Origin: Calliopum simillimum
Taxonomy: Eukaryota; Arthropoda; Insecta; Diptera; Lauxaniidae
Direction: 5' to 3'
NCBI GenBank assembly: GCA_951812925.1
Contig: OX638371.1
Coordinates: 34,942,101 to 35,006,100, forward strand
DNA length: 64,000 nt
This document shows, piece by piece, positions 56,706 through 64,000 of the stretch; positions within the stretch are counted from its first letter, which is position 1; every line of letters begins with the position of its first letter. Position numbers and translations under genes: made by a program. The notes under the pieces are model-generated. The model saw only the letters and a list, made by a program, of their open reading frames with translations. It had not been told where the DNA came from and searched no databases.

Positions 56706-58393
56706 TTATTCATTTTCAAATGTCGTCGCTATAAGTGACAGAAAAAAACAAATATGTGGCAAAATGCGGTCGTTGCATCTTGTAGGCATCAAACTTTTAT
56801 CTAATGACTCAGTAAGTATATTTGAATTTTGTTTTCTGTTATTATTTGATTTATCAAACGGTTCCGGATATTCCCGTTTAATGAAATCTTCTACCTCGTT
56901 AAAAATGCTTCTATTTGAAAAATCAAGCTCCGACATACTTTTTTTTAAAAGCATGTAAATATTCGCGATCAAAATCTTCATTAAAATTATAATCTGCAAG
57001 GCGAGATTTTAACTCATGAAGATTTTAATCACAATTAGGGCAATCGAAATTTTCTATCATATTTTTTGTCGTTTCTCTCAAATAGAATTGAGAAAAACTT
57101 TTATTGATATTAGTTTCATTTTTGTTATGAATTTCATTAGAAACTACCTGAAATGCTTCAGGTAGATTCTTTTGTAACTCATAAGATGTAGGAGCATACC
57201 CTTTATAACATAAATAAGATATTAAATCTTCTAATTTATCTAAAGAAGCTTTACCTAATTGAAATTTTATCAAGTTATTATTTTCAATTAGATAATTTAT
57301 AAATGATTGTAAAGATTTTATTGAAAAATTAAAATTTTCACAAGTTTTTTTTATATCTTTAGTATTATTGCATGAAACTATTTGAAATAAAAAGTTTTAA
57401 AAAATCTTAAGTTCTTTCTTTAATTGTTTAAAATTATCTCTTCACAATAACTTGCATTATTGCGAAGAAGATAATTTATTTTATGGACAGCCATTATGAA
57501 ATTGTTAGTTACCGTCGCATTACCTATAACTTTAGCATTTCCATAAAAGCTATCGCATAAAATACTAATTGATTTTGGGGTTTGTGGGCTAAAGAGAGAG
57601 ATAAAATTTTCTCTATTCTTTTCTACTGATAGCAAACTTTTATCATTAATTATCAAATCTAAGTCATTGGGTAATTCTAGAAATTTAGATAAATCCTCTA
57701 GAACTGCCCAACTTATTGCAAATTTATCTAATTTAAATTTTCTTTTACGAAGATTATTAATTAAATTTACAATTAAGTGCATACAATCAAAGAGAATAAA
57801 AATCCTCTCTGATTTTTGTTCGTTGTTAATTGAGTAATTAAAAACGAAATAGTCATTATTAAAAACATTTGTTAATGCTTCAAACAAACTTCGAGACGCC
57901 CGGTCTGCGACAATTAAATTTACAAAGAAACCCGCTTTAAAAAGGGAACAAAGTACTCGATTTAAATAATAAAACCTTTCATTCTGTTCCATCTTTTTTT
58001 CACACAAATGGTTACTGTGCAAAATTGTCCAGTTACCATTTACGCTCTTAACCATAAAGAATATGGAATTCGCAATTCCATCTGCTCTGTGTGTATAACC
58101 AACGTATGATTGGTTTATATACTTAAGAATCTCATAATATTACCTTCATCTGACTTTACAATGCAGACTCTATTTTTAACGTCCAATGTCTTAGCAAAGG
58201 ACGTTGAATCAGTTTGTATTTCATACGAAAATCCCGGACCTTTCGGATACATATTTTTAAAATTTGGAATACCATTGCTTTGGTGTCCCGAATTTTGAGA
58301 ACTAATTCGTAATGTTTCAATTTCAATGCCATCATCGCTAATGAGATGACATTGTTCTATAAATGGTTTTTGCCCTTGTCCTTTTATTCCCAA
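56706..58393 (-). pseudogene. P-superfamily transposase pseudogene
   Basis: The minus-strand ORFs 58115-58393, 57420-58055, 57025-57273 and 56706-56999 are consecutive pieces of one gene. The first ends with RVCIVKSDEGNIMRFL; P-type transposases have a comparable LCxLxxDEMxI block with a catalytic Asp. A frameshift near 58125 leads to VGYTHRADGIANSIFFMVK, then GNWTILHSNH, VNLIVADRASRSLFEAL, FILFDCMHLIVNLINNLRKR (the FDxxHLIKxxRNN signature) and ISILCDSFYGNAKVIGNAT. The N-terminal THAP domain is not seen. The downstream ORFs are likely the C-terminal part, ending near a CPNC motif at about 57030. Active P-type enzymes cut and paste the element. A second copy starts at about 63690. Confidence 0.78.
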
Positions 58394-58452
58394 TTTTCCA
58401 AAATTTTGTTTATAAAAGAAATCTTTTAAAAAGAATTAAATGATGACATGAA

Positions 58453-58758
58453 CATGCTAAAATGGTCAAATTTCGGGCACAAGGCCTGGTGGCCGAAATT
58501 CGACCTTTTAAGCATGAATTTAAGTGAACGCCGATGACATCGTTCCGTAGTGTTAACCCGATCTCTATACCGAGTATGACATTGGGACACTACTAAAATT
58601 AAAGTCATGCTGAAATGGTTGAATTTCGGGCACAAGGTCTGGTGGCCGAAATTCGACCATTTCAGCATGAATTTAAGTGGAACAGTCCATGTCATCGTTC
58701 CGTAGTGTTAACCCAATCGCTGCATCGATTTTTATAGGGTTAGCACTACGGAACGATA
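58453..58758. repeat. cluster of three long hairpins
   Basis: Hairpins 1 (58453-58516) and 2 (58606-58669) are two copies of one 64-bp sequence 153 bp apart. Each has 24-bp arms; in hairpin 2 CATGCTGAAATGGTTGAATT and its partner AATTCGACCATTTCAGCATG pair with one mismatch around GCACAAGGTCTGGTGG. Hairpin 3 pairs ATCGTTCCGTAGTGTTAACC (58694 onward) with GGTTAGCACTACGGAACGAT (to 58758). A further copy of the ATCGTTCCGTAG motif lies at about 58540. A low-value ORF, 58426-58695, is just the translation of the repeats. Confidence 0.8.
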
Positions 58759-59609
58759 AGATGTTTTTAAGTCAGCTTTGCCACGACCGTAAAGAGAAAA
58801 TGCACAAAAATGAGTATTCCTTTGCTTGTTCAATAAAACTTGTTAATTTCATGAAATATTTTTTAATTTTTTTTAACTTGTGACGTATTCACGACCGCAA
58901 AAGGTGCAGAAAAGGTCAAATCAAATCTGCACCAAAGTCAAATGTCCTCCATATTCTTAATGAATTTTAACAGTTTATTCAACATGTTTCAGTTTGATCA
59001 AATTTCTTCGTTTCATTAATTACACTAGCTTACAGCCAAAATTTCCATTATTCATTTTAAATGTGAAATGGGCTGCTGATTCTGCAAATCGCATTATTTT
59101 TTTTTTATTTCGTGTCGTTTTCGAGATATCGTTCATTTTCGGTTTTTGGACCAAAAAAAAATATAGTTCCACTTAAATACAAATATCTCAAGAACCAATA
59201 TTTTCGTTTAAACGTATTACATGTCATATTGAAGGTTATTAAATTATCTACAAATATTGTTCACATTACTTTTTGATTGGCTTGTTAGTTTCGGCGAAAT
59301 ACATTGATTTCTAAAAACAAAATTTTTTTTTTTTTAAAAATTAAGAAAAAAATCAAAATCAACTGCAGATTTATACAAGAAAAAGAAATTTTAAAAATCA
59401 TTTTGTTTCTTAATATCGTTGTCTATGTTTTTGTTAAGCAAATAAGATACTTTTTAAGAAAATCGCCGAAAAAATTTAAAAGTTGTATGCAATTCATTGA
59501 TAAATTACTTAAATGCGCTTTTGCCTATTTTTTCGTTTTTTTTGTAATAAACTGATCGATAATTTAAAAATTTTTGTAAAACACAAAAGAAAATCCAGAA
59601 AATTCTTAA
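58759..59609. other. non-coding, no recognisable gene
   Basis: AT-rich; ORFs at 58994-59176, 59304-59555 and 59505-59717 are low-complexity. Confidence 0.45.
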
Positions 59610-60156
59610 AGTATGCGTTAAAAAAAATACCCGTGTCTCGTCGTTTTTCTCCAGCACGTCAGATTTTTTTTTAATCGATATTTGAAGTTTTTTAATCCAC
59701 TGTACATGAAAAAACAAAAATAACGCATTCTTGTGTTAAATCGATGAATTTAACTTTATGATCTTTACATCTGAGGTGTATCATGTGTTCAGTAAACTTA
59801 TGCAAGATATTGCGAGGAATATTTTTGTAAAAAATTTTAACCCTCCAAGACCTTTGCATGTGGGTCATTTTGATTCCCTCACATATAGGTCATTTTGACC
59901 TACTTGTGGGGGTTTTAGAGGGTTAAAATTGCTTACAAAAATATTCCACGTAATATTCTGCATAAGTTTGCTGAACACATGATACACCTCAGATGTAAGG
60001 ATCATATAGTTAAATTCATCGATTAAACACAAGAATGCGTTATTTTTGTTTTTTCATGTACAGTGGATTAAAAAACTTCAAAGATCATCAAAAAAAAAAT
60101 TTAACGTGCTGGAGAAAAACAACGAGACACGGGTATTTTTTTTTTAACGCATTTTT
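59610..60156. mobile_element. complete foldback element, ~545 bp, TTAA-flanked
   Basis: The ends ATGCGTTAAAAAAAATACCC and its complement are followed by CGTGTCTCG(T)CGTTTTTCTC. Both arms continue through CACGT, AATCGAT, ACAGTGGATTAAAAAACTTC, ACGCATTCTTGTGTTAAATC, ACATCTGAGGTGTATCATGT and TTTAACCCTC. TTAA occurs just outside both ends (59606-59609 and 60157-60160), compatible with a TTAA target. The ends do not resemble typical piggyBac tips. It is the most complete member of the family at 21.0 and 36.7 kb. Confidence 0.85.
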
Positions 60157-61085
60157 TTAATGCATATTTTCAGTAGTTTCAACAATTTCTGTTAAAATAT
60201 CATTTATCTGCTGCGTCAAACTTAAATCTTGCAGGCTTTGAGTAGCAATCAATTTTTGCATTTCCTCTCTTTGCTTTGCTTGAAAAAGCAACATTTCGTT
60301 ATTTATTTAATAAATTATGCAAATTCATTTTTTCTTTAAATTTTTCAATCTAGCCATTGTGCTAGTTGAAGGAGGTGAATGACTTCTTTTTTTTATTTGA
60401 CCACGTTCGTCATTAGACTGTACCGCAATATTCGCAGCAGCACCGCTTTGTCCCATGGGTATGACGCTCGCGGCAGTCGTGGCGATCGTGGCTATTGAGG
60501 TTGTTGAGGGTGCATCAAAATCATCACAATTCTCTATTGGAGACTGACCACGTTCGTCATAAGACTGTACCGCAATATTCGCAGCAGCACCATCGATAGG
60601 TTCGTCACCTTGTCGAACGCTTTCTGCATCAAAACCATAAGTAATATCTATTGGAGACTGACCACGTTCGTCATCAGTCGCGGCGATCGTAGCCGTTGTG
60701 CTTGTTGAAGCAGACTGGACGGTCGTGGCGGTCGTGCGGTTGTTTCTGTTTTTTTTTATATGGCCCTCTTTTTATTATATTTCCCTTTAAAAAACTTAGC
60801 AAATTTAAATCACCATTTGGATCCAATATTTCATCTGAATCCTAGTTATATTTACTTCTAGCAAATTTCCTCCTTAAATTCGATATTGTATTTTTTACTA
60901 GTTTCTCTGTCGCATCATATTTTTCCGTTTTCATCAATTCCAATAATGCATTGATTCCAGTTTCATATGATTCTGTATCATGGAAAAGTTTAATACCATG
61001 TTTCCACATGGTGGAATGATTTTTATAAATTTCAATAAAATCCTTTTTTCACTTTTCTAATTCTCCTGAAAAGGGGAAATAAATA
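60157..61085 (-). pseudogene. MADF-domain protein, 3' exon, pseudogene
   Basis: On the minus strand a good 3' splice site (TTATTTCCCCTTTTCAG at about 61086-61070) opens an exon. It reads KKDFIEIYKNHSTMWKHGIK, then LLELMKTEKYDATEKLVKNT and ISNLRRKFARSKYN (about 61050-60830). This fits the MADF domain (FIExYRxHPxLW ... IxxLRxxFxRE), a DNA-binding module common in fly transcription factors and some transposon accessory proteins. An in-frame TGA replaces the expected Trp before KKDF (about 61045), and TAG follows SKYN. Beyond the break, 60770-60330 reads as a Thr/Ala-rich region containing GAAANIAVQS and DERGQSPI repeats. A shifted frame then gives QAKQREEMQKLIATQSLQDL, probably coiled coil. Its TAA lies at the edge of the foldback element. 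Confidence 0.7.
60350..60700 (-). repeat. in-frame tandem repeats in the MADF-protein tail
   Basis: GGTGCTGCTGCGAATATTGC (minus strand) occurs twice and GACGAACGTGGTCA three times, 105-130 bases apart. They encode repeated GAAANIAVQS and DERGQSPIE-like peptides. The repeats keep one reading frame, so they expanded while the sequence was still coding. Confidence 0.7.
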
Positions 61086-61139
61086 ATTTATTTTAGTATT
61101 TCTGAATTAAACTACACTATGCTGAAAAGGTTGTGAGGA

Positions 61140-61412
61140 AGGGAAGTGCATAAAATTATATTATTTTTAAAAGTGGGCGGTGCCACGCCTCTAAATGTAA
61201 GAAACGCACTCACGGCTAAGCTACTGCATCGATTTTTATGAAATTTGGTATGAAGATGGGATTAATAGTAAGGAACGATAAAATTACCATTATGTTTTTT
61301 AGTGGGCGGTGCCATGCCCCTCAGTGGAAAAAACGCTCTCACGGCCAAACCATTGCATCAATTTTTATAAAATTTTTTATGAAGATGGGGTTAATACTAA
61401 ATACGATAAAAT
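61140..61412 (+). repeat. tandem ~125-150-bp units with GTGGGCGGTGCCACGCC core
   Basis: Two clear units and a weaker third share AGTGGGCGGTGCCA(C/T)GCC, CTCACGGC, TGCATCGATTTTTATGAAAT and GAAGATGGG(A/G)TTAATA. They lie in what would be the intron of the MADF gene. The TGCATCGATTTTTAT ... ACGGAACGATAA phrase is shared with hairpin 3 at 58.7 kb, so the two regions have a common source. Confidence 0.7.
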
Positions 61413-61541
61413 GACCATTAGGCACAACTAAATTGAAAAAAGTTCTCACTGCTAAATCATTGCTTAGCTTTTTATGAATTTAATAGCAAAACAAAGGGAA
61501 AAATTTCACGAGTGTCACTTTATTCATGACTGTAGAATATT

Positions 61542-61853
61542 TCAATATTTCCCAATTTTAGGTGTTATTTTTGTACCTTTTTTTCCGTATCCTTTAATCA
61601 GGTTTTGTTCTTCAGGACACCATTTAACATTCAAATCAATACTTTCTTCGGGAGAGTCAATACTTTCTTCGGGAGACCATGGAGGATCCCTTACCGAATT
61701 ATCCGAGTCAAAATCACCATCCGAATCCATATAGTCAAAATCATTCATATATTCACCTACGATTTTGGAAAAAAATTTCATAAAATATTTCACGAAATAT
61801 ATATTGGAATATCTATCTATTGAGATTTTAAATGTATTAATAACACTGTTCAA
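61542..61853 (-). pseudogene. acidic N-terminal exon, possibly of the MADF gene
   Basis: This 103-residue minus-strand ORF contains MNDFDYMDSDGDFDSDNSV, then DPPWSPEESIDSPEESID and KWCPEEQNLIKGYG. It is strongly acidic and includes an exact in-frame 18-bp duplication (SPEESID twice; plus-strand CAATACTTTCTTCGGGAGA). The true start is probably the Met at MNDFDY. Similar acidic DSD...DPxW leaders occur in some insect DNA-binding and transposon proteins. It lies ~460 bases upstream of the MADF exon on the same strand, so it could be the preceding exon; no matching splice donor was proved. Confidence 0.42.
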
Positions 61854-61859
61854 CGAATT

Positions 61860-62375
61860 TCAGGTTTTTGTTTTTATCTCAGTTCAGACCATGAAATTAT
61901 TTTTCCTTGCTATTGACATAGTAGAACTCCATTTACAAAATTTTTCCATCACGTCTCAATTTTCAGAAAAATTGACAAATCCAAAAACCCGACTTACATC
62001 CGCGCGAAAATAAATTAAAAAATTTTTATCCGTCAGAATTTAAAAACAAAAATGTCAAACAGTTTAAAAAATAGCAATAATTTCAAATCTGAAAAAAATT
62101 TTGAAATCGGTCCGGCAGATTTTTTTGTATGCCCGTTTAATTGAGAAAATGTACTGAAAAAACCAAACACCAACCATCTTTAATTACATAAATCTTGCCT
62201 AAATCAAACCAAAATTAAAAAAAACTCTTCACGAGCTTGTGCGTCATTATTTTAACTTTATTTTGATATCAAAAACTTAAGGATTGGGCCATGAGTAACC
62301 AACTTATTTCCTTTTGAACAAAAAATGTACACACAAGTACTTTTATTTCCAACTAGTTGTGATTCAAAAATTCAA
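61860..62375. other. non-coding, no recognisable gene
   Basis: AT-rich, nothing supportable. Confidence 0.4.
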
Positions 62376-62940
62376 TAGACTGCACTTTCAGAAAATGTGA
62401 AATACGGCTTCAGCTTTCCACATAATATGGAATGATCCACCAAGTTAAATGCCTTCGAGAAGTCTAACAAGCAAAGATAATTTATCTTCCCCATAAGGCA
62501 TCCTTATGTTATCTAAATCTTTACAATTGCAGTGGAATCTGTATTAATAATATCGCAAATTTTATTTTAAATAACTGACTACAAGATGCGTCCTTATTTG
62601 AGCCAAATTTTATATATTATTTCTATTCAAATCTGTATTAATAATATCGCAAATTTTATTTTAAATAGCTGACTACAAGATGCGTCCTTATTTGAGCCAA
62701 ATTTTATATTATTTCTATTCAAGTCAGTGACCTGGCTTAAGTCCCGATCAAAGTTTGAATTACTGATGTGGTAGCGAATTTTTTCGGCCCTTCTGCGCAC
62801 TTTGTAGTTTGCTATAGTGGGGCCTCTTTTCCACGTATTGTAAGTTTTATTACGTTTTTGAAAAGACAATTTTTTTATTGATGGATTGAGGAGCATGAGC
62901 TGATGAAGTTCGAGCATATTCAAATTTACTTCTTAAAAAA
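62376..62940 (-). pseudogene. jockey/CR1-type LINE fragment: linker and RT motif
   Basis: The ORF 62627-62923 (minus) reads KLSFQKRNKTYNTWKRGPTI then NYKVRRRAEKIRYHISNSNF. It resembles the segment between endonuclease and RT of jockey/CR1-like LINEs (KRDxxYxxWKRxxxxxxYxxLRRxxxxxIRxAK). Further along, at 62480-62376, CLLDFSKAFNLVDHSILCGK is RT motif A (LLDFSKAFDTVDHxIL) with the catalytic Asp kept. Intervening sequence carries an ~90-bp direct duplication (62539-62627 and 62631-62716) and stops. It is not functional. Confidence 0.75.
62539..62716. repeat. ~90-bp direct tandem duplication inside the LINE fragment
   Basis: TCTGTATTAATAATATCGCA followed by AATTTTATTTTAAATA(A/G)CTG and GACTACAAGATGCGTCCTTA is present twice with only a couple of differences. 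It joins head to tail at about 62628. Confidence 0.85.
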
Positions 62941-62997
62941 CTTCTATAATATAAAAGACTAATTTTGGGATTCAAACCACCTTTGATAGTGAAAAGC

Positions 62998-63100
62998 ATC
63001 TTTGCTTGTTAGACTTCTCGAAGGCATTTAACTTGGTGGATCATTCCATATTATGTGATAAGCTGAAGATGTATTTCACATTTGCTGAAAGTGCAGTCCG
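62998..63100 (+). pseudogene. inverted copy of LINE RT motif A
   Basis: On the plus strand the sequence reads CLLDFSKAFNLVDHSILCDK then LKMYFTFAESAVRLLYSYV. It is the near-identical inverse of 62377-62480 (both contain GACTTCTCGAAGGCATTTAA on the coding strand). The two RT pieces point away from each other across about 520 bp. Confidence 0.78.
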
Positions 63101-63124
63101 TCTGCTGTATAGCTATGTACGTAT

Positions 63125-63500
63125 TTGCGATCCTTTCCGATGACTTTCTCGATTCTTGTATTTCTTTTTCCAGTTGGTTTTCTACCTCGCTATGTGGTTT
63201 AACCTCGTTTGTTATAGCCCTCTGATTGCATTTTTGATGTAGCTCGGCATTTGATATAGTGCAAAGCCACCAAACCTTTTGGTGGATATAATGGATGAAG
63301 TTGAGTTGAGTTCAGTTGAGAAAACGCGACTTTTGCTTTTGCTATTCTTGAGTTGATATCCTCTTTTGCTCCGCCATACATGGAGATAATGCTGAAGCTA
63401 TCGACGTTTTCGATGTCATCACTGCCAGCTCCAAACGTGATGTCATTCCTATTTGCGTTTAGCTTCATGCATTTAGTCTTGCATACGATCGGGGCTGCTT
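63125..63500 (-). pseudogene. RTE-like LINE fragment, relative of 8770-9094
   Basis: The minus-strand ORF 63199-63468 reads MKLNANRNDITFGAGSDDIE, then VDSFSIISMYGGAKEDINSR and IAKAKVAFSQL. It matches the RT thumb block KTKxMxxN...IExVxxFxYLGSxxxxDGGxxxDIxxRIxKAxxAF of RTE-type LINEs. Further downstream the DNA matches the tail at 8770-9094 (CCTCTGATTGCATTTTTG, AGCTCGGCATTTGATATAGT) but with deletions. The ATTTGATATAGTGC...CCACCAAACC edge is shared by both copies. Confidence 0.75.
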
Positions 63501-63689
63501 TAAGTTCTTCAATGAAAAATCTTTTTTTATCTTCAGAATAAAATTTGGAACCATATCGAATTTTTATTTTTTTTTTTTTTTTTAAGAAACACTCAACTTT
63601 CCTCTATTCAAATATGTGAGCAATTTTACCAAACTTCAAGCCATAAAAAAATTATGAACAAAAAACCATTTCGAAAACAAGTTGACAGT
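63501..63689. other. non-coding, poly-T run
   Basis: A T-rich run lies at about 63566-63582 and another at about 63700-63713. Nothing else was recognised. Confidence 0.4.
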
Positions 63690-64000
63690 TTTGCACCACT
63701 TTTTTTTTTTTTAATAATCTGAGTATTATTACATGAAACTAATTGAAATAAAATGTTTTGAAAAATCTTAAGTTCTTTTTTTATTTGTTTAAAATTATCG
63801 TCTTCACAATAACTTGCATTATTGCGGAGAAGATAATTTAATTTTTGGACAGCCATTATGAAATTGCTCTTGTTACAGTCGCATTTCCTATAACATTAGC
63901 ATTTTCATAAAAGTTATCACATAAAGTACTTATTGACTTCGCGGTCTGTGCGCTAAAGAGAGATATTACATTTTCTATTCTTTTCTAATAAAAATAGATT
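63690..64000 (-). pseudogene. second P-superfamily transposase copy, cut by the window edge
   Basis: The minus-strand sequence matches 57360-57620 of the first copy. It reads MAVQKLNYLLRNNASYCED (ORF 63626-63856) where the first has MAVHKINYLLRNNASYCEE. Upstream, GAAAATGCTAATGTTATAGG and the region encoding the FISLFSPQTPKS block correspond, with differences. An in-frame break separates the two parts. The gene would continue beyond base 64000, so it could be longer, but this part is already decayed. Confidence 0.75.

Noticed and set aside
59610..60156. Assignment of the foldback to piggyBac because of TTAA flanks
   Set aside because: TTAA is common in this AT-rich DNA and the tips lack the CCC-type start usual for piggyBac; kept only as a possibility.

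Overview
The window is AT-rich intergenic or intronic DNA from an insect, most likely a brachyceran fly. Tephritid is my guess; no host gene was found to prove it. The case for a fly is the mix of transposons (mariner, Tc1, piggyBac, P-like, jockey/RTE-like LINEs, CsRn1-type Ty3/gypsy), MADF-type proteins, and an abundant repeat whose 3' part carries a motif I recall from fly repeats (ATGGCTATATCGACTCAG followed by GATCAAGAATATATATAC). I see no intact protein-coding gene, rRNA, tRNA or CRISPR array. Nearly every ORF with recognisable similarity is a broken transposon protein.

Layout: 0.6-3.3 kb holds a foldback MITE, copy A of the abundant repeat with a 380-bp TA-flanked element inside it, and a short retroposon with a 13-bp target duplication. 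5.4-10.1 kb is a 4.8-kb inverted repeat whose arms were later hit by a complete-length but dead mariner (6296-7589) and an RTE-type LINE tail (8770-9094), with a jockey-type fragment in its loop. 10.7-16.7 kb has mariner fragments, a head-to-tail dimer plus a single copy of a palindromic MITE (TAA/TTA duplications), a hAT MITE and a 300-bp tandem duplication. 18.8-25.1 kb contains nested TIR elements, a large foldback, a Ty3/gypsy PBS plus Gag stub, TTAGG-like sequence and a second hAT MITE. 25.2-27.2 kb is a decayed minus-strand LINE with RT and RNase H. 28.5-46.6 kb is dominated by further copies of the abundant repeat and by foldback elements, including a three-level nest (repeat > pogo-like TIR element > deleted mariner).

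47-64 kb holds a GC-rich relic, tandem repeats, a MADF-like/coiled-coil pseudogene, a palindromic Tc1 element with nearly identical outer arms, a piggyBac pseudogene, a P-superfamily transposase pseudogene with a second partial copy at the right edge, a hairpin cluster, a MADF-domain pseudogene with a recognisable splice acceptor, and LINE fragments arranged head to head.

The elements do not form a pathway. Their relations are those of insertion order, and in several places the empty site can be reconstructed. The best candidates for something undescribed are the abundant modular repeat family, the unequal-identity Tc1 palindrome, the hairpin cluster at 58.45-58.76 kb, and the same-strand pairing of a P-like transposase with a MADF protein. 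The last is only a hypothesis.
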